Shown here: positions 15,593 to 23,707 of the stretch, in pieces
How positions within the stretch are numbered: position 1 is the first letter of the stretch
How the letters are laid out: the number at the start of each line of letters is the position of its first letter
Source: UBA3069 sp050633465
GTDB taxonomy: Bacteria > Pseudomonadota > Alphaproteobacteria > Rhodobacterales > Rhodobacteraceae
Assembly: GCA_050633465.1 (NCBI GenBank)
Contig: JBOEGO010000016.1
Coordinates: 1 to 64,000 of the forward strand
Direction: 5' to 3'
DNA length: 64,000 nt
The notes under the pieces: model-generated
What the model was told of the DNA's origin: nothing
Seen by the model: only the letters and a program-made list of their open reading frames with translations
Database searches by the model: none
Translations under genes and position numbers: made by a program

Positions 15593-16393
15593 ATGGATTT
15601 GGTTGGTGATATAGGCGGCACCCACACGCGGCTGGCGCTGGCCCGTGATGGCCTGTTGGTTGACGACACATGGGCCAGTTTCACCAATGCCGATTTCCCC
15701 GATCCTGAATCCCTGATCGCCACATTTTTGCAAGGCGCCCCCGTGATCCGGAGGCTGTGTATTGCAGCCGCAGGGCCGGTTGCAGGGCAATCGCTGACGC
15801 TGACAAATTACCCATGGGTGTTGGAGAGGATGCGCCTGGCCGCGCTGACGGGTGGGGCGCAGGTGACGCTGGTCAATGATATGCAGGGGCAGGGGCACGG
15901 GTTATGCGCGGTGCAAAAACCCCACCGTCATCTGGCCGGACCTGCACAAATGCAGGGTGATCGCGCCCTGATCGTCAACATCGGCACGGGGTTGAATGCC
16001 GCCGTGGTCCATGACTTTGACGGGCGCACATTCGTGCCCCCGTCCGAGGCAGGACATATGTATCTGGGCGGCGAAAAAAATGCGGTGCTGGCCGAGGATC
16101 AGGCATCAGGCCGTGCATTGGCCGCAGGCAAATCGCAATCCGATCTGGCCGCGGCGTTGGCGCTGTTTTTGCACGATGTGGCACTGGTCCACCTGCCGGA
16201 CAGCGGAATATATCTGACCGGCGGTGTGGCGCAGGCATTGTCGGGCCGGATTGATTGGGCCGCGCTGCATCACGCGATGGTGGGGCACGGCCCATATCAA
16301 ACACAACTGTCCGCGATGGGGCTGTTTCTGGTCACGGATGATCGCATTGCCCTGCGGGGGACGGCGCGTATCGCGGCGGGCATGACTGCATGA
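15593..16393 (+). CDS. Glucokinase-family sugar kinase, short form
   Basis: A 266-residue ASKHA kinase of the Glk family: phosphate loop VGDIGGTHTRLALA at the N-terminus, catalytic Asp in TLVNDMQGQGHGL, IVNIGTGLNAAVV, PSEAGHM and LTGGVAQAL. Typical Glk proteins have about 320 residues, so this one lacks some peripheral segments but no core motif. The likely reaction is ATP-dependent phosphorylation of glucose. The start at 15593 follows a GGGGGGCGG Shine-Dalgarno-like run. Confidence 0.8.
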   Translation: MDLVGDIGGTHTRLALARDGLLVDDTWASFTNADFPDPESLIATFLQGAPVIRRLCIAAAGPVAGQSLTLTNYPWVLERMRLAALTGGAQVTLVNDMQGQGHGLCAVQKPHRHLAGPAQMQGDRALIVNIGTGLNAAVVHDFDGRTFVPPSEAGHMYLGGEKNAVLAEDQASGRALAAGKSQSDLAAALALFLHDVALVHLPDSGIYLTGGVAQALSGRIDWAALHHAMVGHGPYQTQLSAMGLFLVTDDRIALRGTARIAAGMTA

Positions 16394-16417
16394 GCATTGC
16401 CCTGCAAGGCATTAAAT

Positions 16418-17503
16418 TTATACAGGAAAATCCAACCAGAAATCCGCGCCATCGTCACTGTTGCCACAGTCCAATGTGCCATGAACCTGCGCGGCATAGA
16501 CCTGCGCCATGCGCATTCCCAACCCTTTGACATCGCTGAGGGCAAACCCCTCGGGCAGGCCCGGACCTACATCAGACACCTGCAAGCGCATCATGCCATC
16601 GTCACGTTTGACCAATGACACCCGCACACCGCCATCGCCATGTTTTAACGCATTGCCCAGAAATTCGGCCGCGATCAATCCGATGGCAATCGCGCGTTCG
16701 GCGGGCATTTCCATATTTTCCACCGCGCCGATCTGCACCTGATCGACCTGTCCCAGACTTTGCCCCAAATCCGCAACCAGAGAGGCCAGATAGGGGGCGA
16801 ATGGCACCACACGGGTTTCGGCGTTGAAATGCAGCTGTTCATGCACCCGCGCAAGGGTCGAAATGCGCGTCGCGGCATCCGCCAGCGCGGAATGGGCGGC
16901 ATCATCAGCCGCCAGCCCGCGCATCTGCATCCGCAACACCCCTGAAATCAGGGTAAAGGAGTTTTTCACACGGTGGTCGATTTCGGCCAGCAGGACACGC
17001 TTTTGCTCCAGCTCGCGTTGTAGCCGCTCGTTGTCGGCTTCGACCATTTGTTCATGCATCACGCGGTCGCTGATGTCGCGTGAGGACGCCAGAATGCGCA
17101 CAACATCACCCGCGCCGTTGCGCACCGGGGATACCGAAACATGCCACCACCGCGGCGCGCCCTTGGCCGTGGGGCAATATGCTTCGAAACTGGCGGCCTT
17201 GCCACTGGTCGCGGCAGCCAGGGCATCGGTCAGCAAGGCACGGCTTTTGCTTGGCCACAAACTGGGCCATGGCTGCCCGTCGACATCGGCGAAATCGTCG
17301 ATTTCCATCGCGCATAAACCGTTGTGGTTCATGAAGCTTAACGAGCCGTCCATATCGAGCAGTTTGATACAATCAGGAGAGGCATCAAGAACCGAAAGCG
17401 TAAACGCGCCCTCCAGCCCTTGCAGCAAATCCAGTGCGGCCAGATCATTGCCATCGACAATTGAACGGGCTGTCATGCTGTTTTGCAACTCTGATTGCGT
17501 CAT
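16418..17503 (-). CDS. PAS-domain sensor histidine kinase, HisKA_2 type
   Basis: A 361-residue soluble kinase. A PAS domain lies at about residues 35-150 and ends with ILASSRDISDR. A short coiled region leads to the HisKA_2 phospho-acceptor motif EIDHRVKNSFTLI, then an HATPase with EFLGNALKHGDGG and DVGPGLPEG. No transmembrane segment is seen. The start at 17503 is set by AGGAGAAACG just before the ATG. No response regulator lies beside it, so its partner is unknown. Such kinases in this group often act on general stress or light/redox pathways. Confidence 0.87.
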   Translation of the reverse strand: MTQSELQNSMTARSIVDGNDLAALDLLQGLEGAFTLSVLDASPDCIKLLDMDGSLSFMNHNGLCAMEIDDFADVDGQPWPSLWPSKSRALLTDALAAATSGKAASFEAYCPTAKGAPRWWHVSVSPVRNGAGDVVRILASSRDISDRVMHEQMVEADNERLQRELEQKRVLLAEIDHRVKNSFTLISGVLRMQMRGLAADDAAHSALADAATRISTLARVHEQLHFNAETRVVPFAPYLASLVADLGQSLGQVDQVQIGAVENMEMPAERAIAIGLIAAEFLGNALKHGDGGVRVSLVKRDDGMMRLQVSDVGPGLPEGFALSDVKGLGMRMAQVYAAQVHGTLDCGNSDDGADFWLDFPV

Positions 17504-17670
17504 TCGTTTCTCCTCTGCCATGGCAGCACAATACAGCACCGAACTGGATTGGCCTTATAAATTATGGCTTTTGCCCCGGTGCGTATAGGCCGAAACTTTC
17601 AACGGCGATACACATTTACGACATCAACGGGGGTGATACGGGGCAGGGGTGTAAACGGATCAAAACAAGG

Positions 17671-17702
17671 TAAAAAAACCCGCCACGCAGGAACGTGACG
17701 GG
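17671..17702 (-). terminator. Rho-independent terminator after the peroxiredoxin gene
   Basis: Reading leftward, CCCGTCACG pairs with CGTGGCGGG (one G-U pair) across a 6-base loop and is followed by seven T. It lies 25 bp after the stop codon. Confidence 0.85.
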
Positions 17703-17726
17703 CCGGTTTGGCGCGATAATGGCGGG

Positions 17727-18275
17727 TTATTCAGCCGCAACAGCCGCCTCTTGTTCCAGATATTTCATCAGGTTTTCGGGGCTGGATTCGCCGTAGGGGT
17801 CCTCGCCGTGGTTGTCGCAACGGCCCGGCTCTTCGAACCATGCTTCGATCACGCCGTTGTTGACGATGGCACCATAGCGCCACGACCGCATCCCGAAACC
17901 CAGATTGTCCTTGGCCACCAACATGCCCATGGCGCGGGTGAATTCGCCTGACCCGTCGGGGATCACCTTGACCGCCTTCAGCGCCTGACCTTCGGCCCAT
18001 TTATTCATCACGAAACTGTCGTTGACGGACATGCAGTAAATGCCATCAATGCCCTTGGCCGCGAAATCAGCCGCCATTTTTTCAAATCCGGGCAGTTGAT
18101 AGGTCGAACAGGTGGGGGTGAAGGCACCGGGCAGGGAAAACAGGATTACGCGCTTGTTTGCGAAATAATCATCGGTGGTCATATCCTGCCAGCGAAACGG
18201 GTTCGGCCCGCCGACGGATTCGTCGCGGACACGGGTGCGAAAGGTCACTTGGGGCAGTTTCACGCCGGGTTTCAT
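17727..18275 (-). CDS. Peroxiredoxin, Prx5-like
   Basis: A 182-residue thiol peroxidase of the AhpC/TSA (Prx5) family. The peroxidatic cysteine lies in FSLPGAFTPTCS (about residue 54) and the conserved arginine in GFGMRSWRYGAIV. A second cysteine in GRCDNHGEDPY near the C-terminus could act in resolution. It reduces hydrogen and alkyl peroxides in the cytoplasm with glutaredoxin, glutathione or thioredoxin as donor. Start 18275 is preferred to the ATG two codons upstream because of the spacing to AGGAGA. Confidence 0.9.
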   Translation of the reverse strand: MKPGVKLPQVTFRTRVRDESVGGPNPFRWQDMTTDDYFANKRVILFSLPGAFTPTCSTYQLPGFEKMAADFAAKGIDGIYCMSVNDSFVMNKWAEGQALKAVKVIPDGSGEFTRAMGMLVAKDNLGFGMRSWRYGAIVNNGVIEAWFEEPGRCDNHGEDPYGESSPENLMKYLEQEAAVAAE

Positions 18276-18564
18276 GCGCATTCTCCTGTTTGGAACTGTG
18301 AAATCATTGCCCCCTAATTAGAACGGTTTAGGTCGGGTTGAAACTCGGCTTTCTGCACGCGCATGGTGGAATTAATATGGCAATATCATTGGCTTGACAG
18401 GTTAACCGCCTTGGATTGCAGGGGTTTTTCTGCATCTGCATCGTGAAATCCCATGCCTTGCTCTGCGCGCTTTGCATATCGGTCATGCAGGTGCTTTCCC
18501 TTTTTTAACGCAGCCTTTATGATACTTGCTTAATACAGCGCCACATTGATAAGCGAGACAGCCC

Positions 18565-19515
18565 TTGCGCGACCTCAAGATCCCCGACCAGCGCCACCCT
18601 GAAAAGGCACACCGCCCTGACAACGCCCAGCCGAAAAAACCGGCCTGGATTCGCGTAAAGGCGCCCACGTCAAAGGGATATGCCGAAACCCATCGCATCA
18701 TGCGCGAAAACAAACTGGTCACCGTCTGCGAAGAGGCAGGATGCCCCAACGCAGGTGAATGTTGGTCGCAGGGGCATGCGACCATGATGATCATGGGCGA
18801 TATCTGCACGCGGGGTTGCACGTTTTGCAATATTGCAACGGGTCGCCCCGATACATTGGATGCCTTTGAACCGGGGCGCGTGGCCGATGCCGTTTCGAAA
18901 CTGGGGCTGAACCATGTGGTCATCACCTCGGTCGATCGCGATGACCTGAATGATGGCGGCGCAGAACATTTTGCCCAGACCATCCGTGCCATCCGCCACC
19001 GTGCACCCAATACCACCATTGAAATCCTGACGCCGGATTTCATTAAGTGTGGTCCAGAAGCTCTTGAAATCGTGGTGAAATCCAAACCGGATGTATTCAA
19101 TCACAACCTAGAAACCGTGCCCGGCCTGTATCCGCAGGTGCGCCCCGGTGCGCGATATTTTCACAGTTTGCGACTGCTGCAACGGGTCAAGGAACTGGAC
19201 CCGACCATGTTCACCAAATCCGGCATCATGGTCGGGCTGGGCGAGGACAAGCAAGGCGTGCATCAGGTCATGGATGACATGCGCGCCGCCGATATTGATT
19301 TCCTGACCATCGGGCAATATCTGCAACCGACGCCGAAACATCACGCGGTTGATCGTTTCGTTCATCCCGATGAATTTGCCGCCTATGAAAAAGCGGCATT
19401 CGGCAAGGGATTTTTGATGGTGTCGGCCACGCCGCTGACCCGTTCATCCTATCATGCGGGCGATGATTTTGCGCGGTTGCGCGCCAACCGGATGGCGAAA
19501 TTCGGACAGGCGTGA
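18565..19515 (+). CDS. lipA: Lipoyl synthase
   Basis: A 316-residue radical-SAM enzyme that inserts two sulfurs into protein-bound octanoate. The auxiliary cluster motif CEEAGCPNAGEC and the radical-SAM motif CTRGCTFC are complete, and the C-terminal RSSYHAGD serine ligand motif is present. The frame begins with TTG at 18565. The protein start RDLKIPDQRHPEKAH agrees with other Rhodobacteraceae LipA proteins, and no ATG or GTG lies at a suitable place, so a TTG start is likely. About 280 bp of non-coding DNA precedes it; no clear riboswitch or operator is visible there. Confidence 0.93.
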   Translation: MRDLKIPDQRHPEKAHRPDNAQPKKPAWIRVKAPTSKGYAETHRIMRENKLVTVCEEAGCPNAGECWSQGHATMMIMGDICTRGCTFCNIATGRPDTLDAFEPGRVADAVSKLGLNHVVITSVDRDDLNDGGAEHFAQTIRAIRHRAPNTTIEILTPDFIKCGPEALEIVVKSKPDVFNHNLETVPGLYPQVRPGARYFHSLRLLQRVKELDPTMFTKSGIMVGLGEDKQGVHQVMDDMRAADIDFLTIGQYLQPTPKHHAVDRFVHPDEFAAYEKAAFGKGFLMVSATPLTRSSYHAGDDFARLRANRMAKFGQA

Positions 19516-19531
19516 ACCGTCCCCCCCGCGC

Positions 19532-20128
19532 TTACTGCGTCAAAACTCCGGCGGCCAACAGCTCTGCGCGGGTTGGCCGCCATAGGTTGTCATGCGGGGT
19601 GGTGAAAATCTGCGTCACGAATTGCGGGTCCACGCCGCGCCCGCGCAACCATTCCGCATCGCGTTCTTCGGGGTCAAGCTGACCGAACAAATGCGCCATG
19701 CCGCCGTCATGCCAGCGGTGAAACCCCAGTTCCGCCCCCTGGGCCAGCACCCGTTTTTCCCCGGCCATAAACACCAGAATACAAGCCGAAGCACAAAGCC
19801 CCGCCGCCTCTACCTCGATCTGGTGCAGCTGGACCTGACGCGCAATCGCCCGCGCCGCTGGCACCAATCCGCCATGGGATGAAATCCGCAAGCGTTTGAT
19901 TTCGGAATGCTGCGCCATCATGGCGACAAAGCCGTTGAACTGGGCATAATTGATTTCACCATTGATAATGGCGACGCCTTCAACGACCGGTATGTCGTTT
20001 TCTGGCCGTTCAATCGGGGCAGGGTGTTCGCCCTTTGGCTGTTTGGATTCTGGGGCTTGTGCCCCGCGCCACAGCCCGATCCCCAGCAATGCCAGAACAG
20101 CGATACCAACCCATTGCCGCGCGGTCAT
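19532..20128 (-). CDS. Membrane-anchored ClpP-like periplasmic protein (COG3904 type)
   Basis: A 198-residue protein with one N-terminal transmembrane anchor (residues 5-21) and a crotonase/ClpP-like domain. The pattern ISSHGGLVPAARAIA, then GLCASACILVFMAG (putative nucleophile Ser) and GFHRWH (putative His) matches the COG3904 group of presumed periplasmic serine hydrolases. No substrate is known. It overlaps the dihaem cytochrome by 4 bp (20128-20125), so it is coupled to the cytochrome genes. Confidence 0.72.
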   Translation of the reverse strand: MTARQWVGIAVLALLGIGLWRGAQAPESKQPKGEHPAPIERPENDIPVVEGVAIINGEINYAQFNGFVAMMAQHSEIKRLRISSHGGLVPAARAIARQVQLHQIEVEAAGLCASACILVFMAGEKRVLAQGAELGFHRWHDGGMAHLFGQLDPEERDAEWLRGRGVDPQFVTQIFTTPHDNLWRPTRAELLAAGVLTQ

Positions 20129-21012
20129 TGCGGATCGGGTGCAAGGGCGGGACGTGCTGTCAAATACTCTGCGATGGCGGTCCGGTCTGCGGGCGTCAAC
20201 CGTTTCAGATTTTCAATCACATCGGCCATATGCCCGCCTGCGCTGTCAAAATCGGGGGTAAAGCCGCTTTCAAAATAATAGATCAGATCGGCGGTTTCCC
20301 ATGTCAATGCGCCGGGGGTGATGTTCGGGATCTGCCCTTTGCCCGAGGGGTCCGGCGCACCCGCCAGCCAGCGGTCGGTTTGCAGCCCGCCGATTGCATT
20401 GCGCGGGGTGTGGCATTCGCCGCAATGGCCCAGGGCTTCGACCAGTTTGCGGCCCTGTTCGGGGGCGTCTTGCATCACCCAGCCATCTTTCAGATATAGG
20501 CGTTTCCACAGGCCCAAACCGCGCCGTATGTTAAACGGGAACCCGACATCATGGGGGCGCGATATTGCATCGGATAAGGGTAAGGTATCCAGATATAATT
20601 TAAGGTCTACAATATCTTGCGGCTCTAACTTGATGTAACTGGTGTAAGGGAAAGCGGGATAGTAATGCCGCCCGTCGGGCGAGGTGCCGCGCAGCATCGC
20701 ATGGCCCAGATCATAGGCGTCCCATCCCCCGATCCCATTGTTCGAGGGCGAAATATTGGGCGCGTAAAATGTGCCAAAGGGACTGGCCAGCGCCCGCCCG
20801 CCTTCCATCACCAAAGCTGCGTCGCCTGTCGCGCCTTCGGGGGCATGGCACGACGCGCAGCCCCCCGCAATGAACAGGTGTTGCCCCCGCGCCAGATCGC
20901 CGGTCAATCCGTCAAACTGCGCCTGATCCAGCGGGCGCGGCGCGGAAAAAAACCACAAAACGACAGCGGCAAATGCGGCCAGTTTTCCGATGTTCAGCAG
21001 GATTTTCCGCAT
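20125..21012 (-). CDS. Dihaem c-type cytochrome
   Basis: A 295-residue protein with an N-terminal membrane anchor (about residues 8-24) and two haem c attachment sites, CASCH (about residue 52) and CGECH (about residue 197). Candidate axial methionines follow. The two-domain layout resembles the cytochrome subunits of alcohol/aldehyde or gluconate dehydrogenases and thiosulfate-type electron carriers. It is the middle gene of a three-gene leftward operon after cytochrome c' (19 bp gap). Confidence 0.88.
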   Translation of the reverse strand: MRKILLNIGKLAAFAAVVLWFFSAPRPLDQAQFDGLTGDLARGQHLFIAGGCASCHAPEGATGDAALVMEGGRALASPFGTFYAPNISPSNNGIGGWDAYDLGHAMLRGTSPDGRHYYPAFPYTSYIKLEPQDIVDLKLYLDTLPLSDAISRPHDVGFPFNIRRGLGLWKRLYLKDGWVMQDAPEQGRKLVEALGHCGECHTPRNAIGGLQTDRWLAGAPDPSGKGQIPNITPGALTWETADLIYYFESGFTPDFDSAGGHMADVIENLKRLTPADRTAIAEYLTARPALAPDPQ

Positions 21013-21031
21013 AGCGCCCCCTTAGATAAAC

Positions 21032-21508
21032 TCAGGTCTTTGGCGCACGGTAAACCTTGTGACAGGCACCACAAGCCCCGCCCAGCGGGCCGATTGCGCC
21101 CTGCAACGCCTCAAGGGACTGGCTTGCGGCACCCTGCATTGCTTTGGCGGCTGCGATCAAATCCGTCTCTTTTTTCTGAAAATCGGCCATATTTTCCCAG
21201 ATTTCCGGTTTGGCGCGGGTGTCGTCAATCGACATTTCATCGCTGCCTTCGATCCAGTATCGGGTTTGGTCCATCATGGTTAACGCCGCCAGCGAATCCG
21301 CGGCCTTGCCTGCGCTATCCGCGTCATAGGGCAGGGCGCCCTTGGCCATTCCACCCAACAAGGACATGTTGAACGAATACAGCTCCATATGTGCTTCGCG
21401 GGCGTCTTTGGCGTCTTCTAGCGCTTTGTCCATATGGCTTTCGGCGGATGCCGCAGTGGTTAACGACAGGGCAAGGAAGGCTGCGGTAAGTCCGGTTTTG
21501 ATGCGCAT
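21032..21508 (-). CDS. Cytochrome c'
   Basis: A 158-residue periplasmic protein with a signal peptide (about residues 1-22, cleavage after ASA). It forms a four-helix bundle with a single C-terminal CGACHKVYR haem site, the hallmark of cytochrome c'. Such proteins bind NO or CO and are thought to protect against nitrosative stress. Start 21508 is supported by GGAG nine bases upstream. Confidence 0.9.
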   Translation of the reverse strand: MRIKTGLTAAFLALSLTTAASAESHMDKALEDAKDAREAHMELYSFNMSLLGGMAKGALPYDADSAGKAADSLAALTMMDQTRYWIEGSDEMSIDDTRAKPEIWENMADFQKKETDLIAAAKAMQGAASQSLEALQGAIGPLGGACGACHKVYRAPKT

Positions 21509-21664
21509 AATCTGATACTCCATAACATATATGTCCAGGTGCTGGGCCGGTTTCAGCCTACCCGCGAACGCAAATGCCGCTTGTCACAGTTGCGTGAGCG
21601 CTGGCCTCTTAACCTTTTTGCTGCTTCGCGGTAGCGTCGGGAAATCAAGAAAAAGGATAGCAAG

Positions 21665-22558
21665 ATGCGCTGCGCCCTTACAATTTGTTTCGCTCTTTGG
21701 GCCGCGTGCCCGGCTGCGCAAACCACAGACGAGATTGCAGAAGCGCGCAGTGCATACGAGGCGGGCGCGCATGACAACGCCTTGAAAACATTGGAACCTG
21801 CGGCGCGCAACGGTGATCCGGTGGCGCAATATGTGTTGGGCCTGGCCTATGCCAGCGGGCAGGGCAAACCGGCAGAGCCGCGTTTGGCCGCCGAATGGCT
21901 GGGCAAGGCCGCCGATGCGGGGCTGGATGCGGCGCAATACCAGCTTGGGTTAATCATCCTTAACACAGGCGACGCCCCGCAAGAGGCGGCGAAATGGTTT
22001 GATGCCGCGATGAAACAGGGCCACCCACAGGCGTTTTTCATGCGTGCGGGCATGATGCGCGACGGGGTGGACGGCGTGGCCAATCCGGCGGGTGCGGCGG
22101 CGTTGTTTGGTGTGGCGCTGGAAATGGGATCGCCGCAGGCGGGGGTGGCATTGGGCGATTTATATCGTCAGGGGCTGGGCGTGGCCAAGGACGAGGAGCG
22201 CGCCCGCGCATTGTTTGCCCGCGCTGCCGCCATGGGATACGGCGCGGCGATGGGCAATCTGGCCTTGATGCACGAAATGGGCATGGGCGGCCCCAAAGAC
22301 CCGACGGCAGCATTTGCCCTGTATCAAGAGGCCGTGGCACTGGGCGACACCAACGCCGCCGTGAACCTTGCATGGTTCATGCTGGACCAGCCGGGATACT
22401 GGCAGAACAACCCGCTGGCCTATGCCTATTGCCTATGGGCTGAATCCAACGCATCCCCCGAACAGGCGGCGGGATTTGCCGCCACATGTGCGCAGGCCCG
22501 TGCCAGGTTAACGGATACGGAAATCGAACAAGCTCAAGAGCTTGCGCAGGGTTTTTAA
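21665..22558 (+). CDS. Secreted Sel1-repeat (TPR-like) protein
   Basis: A 297-residue protein with a signal peptide (residues 1-18, cleavage after PAAQ or nearby) and about five to six Sel1-like repeats between residues 25 and 260. Repeat signs are AQYVLGLAYASGQGKP, AAEWLGKAADAG, LGDLYRQGLGVAKD and NLALMHEMGMGGPKD. Sel1 proteins act as protein-interaction scaffolds, often in envelope or regulatory roles. The gene is divergent from the cytochrome operon, and AAGGATAGCAAG gives the ribosome binding site. No specific partner can be named. Confidence 0.85.
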   Translation: MRCALTICFALWAACPAAQTTDEIAEARSAYEAGAHDNALKTLEPAARNGDPVAQYVLGLAYASGQGKPAEPRLAAEWLGKAADAGLDAAQYQLGLIILNTGDAPQEAAKWFDAAMKQGHPQAFFMRAGMMRDGVDGVANPAGAAALFGVALEMGSPQAGVALGDLYRQGLGVAKDEERARALFARAAAMGYGAAMGNLALMHEMGMGGPKDPTAAFALYQEAVALGDTNAAVNLAWFMLDQPGYWQNNPLAYAYCLWAESNASPEQAAGFAATCAQARARLTDTEIEQAQELAQGF

Positions 22559-22560
22559 TC

Positions 22561-23109
22561 TTATACTTCCACATCCGTAAACCGGACCTTACCAATGAAT
22601 GGCAGGTTGCGGTTGCGTTGGGCAAAGTCGATGCCATAGCCCACCACGAATTCATCGGGGATTTCAAAACCTGTCCAGTCGGCCTTCATCGGGACTTCGC
22701 GGCGGATCGGTTTATCCAGCAATGCAATGGTGCGCAGCTTGCGTGGATTGCGCGATTCCAGCAGGTGCAACACGTGGTGCAGGGTGAAACCTGTGTCAAC
22801 GATATCTTCGACGACCAGCACGTCGCGCCCTTCGATTTGGCCGCGCAAGTCCTTGAGAATACGCACTTCCCGGCTGCTTTCGGTGCTGTCCCCATAGGAG
22901 GATGCCTCCAGGAAGTCGACCTCGACCGGCAGGTCGATTTCGCGCACCAGATCGGCGATGAACACGAATGACCCGCGCAGCAATCCGACCACAACCAGTT
23001 TGTCGGTATCGGAATATTCGCGCTCGATCTCGCTCGACAATTCCTCGATCCTTGCGGCGATTTGTTTCGCGCTGATCATCTGATCTATGACATATGGCCG
23101 CTGTGGCAT
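22561..23109 (-). CDS. hpt: Hypoxanthine phosphoribosyltransferase
   Basis: A 182-residue purine salvage enzyme that converts hypoxanthine or guanine plus PRPP to IMP or GMP. The PRPP motif VLVVEDIVDTGFTL is intact, as is the flexible-loop Ser-Tyr pair in ASSYGDST. Start 23109 follows AAGGGGGTGCCC; longer in-frame starts are unlikely. It is divergent from the START-domain gene with 69 bp between the starts. It ends 2 bp from the Sel1 gene on the other strand. Confidence 0.93.
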   Translation of the reverse strand: MPQRPYVIDQMISAKQIAARIEELSSEIEREYSDTDKLVVVGLLRGSFVFIADLVREIDLPVEVDFLEASSYGDSTESSREVRILKDLRGQIEGRDVLVVEDIVDTGFTLHHVLHLLESRNPRKLRTIALLDKPIRREVPMKADWTGFEIPDEFVVGYGIDFAQRNRNLPFIGKVRFTDVEV

Positions 23110-23178
23110 GGGCACCCCCTTGAATTTCTGGGCGAATTTTACGACATGGGGGGCGGATGTCATGCGAAAAGGGGTCAC

Positions 23179-23631
23179 ATGCCCACACATTCCGAAACCC
23201 GCCGCCTGCCGTATAGCGCGCAACAGATGTATGATCTGGTGGCGGATGTTGGCAGTTATCCGCAGTTTTTGCCGTGGAACGCGGCGGCGCGGGTGCGATC
23301 CGTCACGCCACAGGCAGACGGGTCACATGTGATGGAAGCCGATCTGGTGATCAGTTTCAAAGTGTTCCGCGAAAGGTTCACATCACGCGTAACCCTTTGG
23401 CCTGATGATAAAAAAATCGACACCGAATATCTGGATGGGCCGTTCAGATATATGCGGTCGAACTGGGCGTTCAGCGATGTGGATGGCGGATGTGACGTGA
23501 AATTCTTTGTTGATTTCGAATTCAAGAATGCGGTTTTGCAGGGCATTATCGGGCTGGTGTTCAACGAGGCGATGCAGCGTATCGTGCGCGCGTTTGAACG
23601 CCGGGCCGACAAACTGTATGGCGGGGACTAG
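23179..23631 (+). CDS. COQ10/RatA-type START domain protein
   Basis: A 150-residue lipid-binding protein of the polyketide cyclase/START family. LPYSAQQMYDLVADVGSYPQFLPW near the N-terminus is diagnostic for the COQ10/RatA group. In alphaproteobacteria these are ubiquinone-binding chaperones needed for respiration; the RatA toxin name comes from E. coli and is less likely to describe the role here. A bidirectional terminator follows. Confidence 0.87.
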   Translation: MPTHSETRRLPYSAQQMYDLVADVGSYPQFLPWNAAARVRSVTPQADGSHVMEADLVISFKVFRERFTSRVTLWPDDKKIDTEYLDGPFRYMRSNWAFSDVDGGCDVKFFVDFEFKNAVLQGIIGLVFNEAMQRIVRAFERRADKLYGGD

Positions 23632-23651
23632 GCGCGGCCCCTCATGATGCA

Positions 23652-23684
23652 AAAAGCCCCCGCTGTTGCAGGGGCTTTTCTTTT
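23652..23684. terminator. Bidirectional rho-independent terminator
   Basis: AAAAGCCCC and GGGGCTTTT form a 9-bp stem with A and T runs on both sides, between the converging START-domain gene and amtB. It should serve both strands. Confidence 0.88.
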
Positions 23685-23707
23685 TATCAATGCCTTAGGC
23701 GGCAAAG

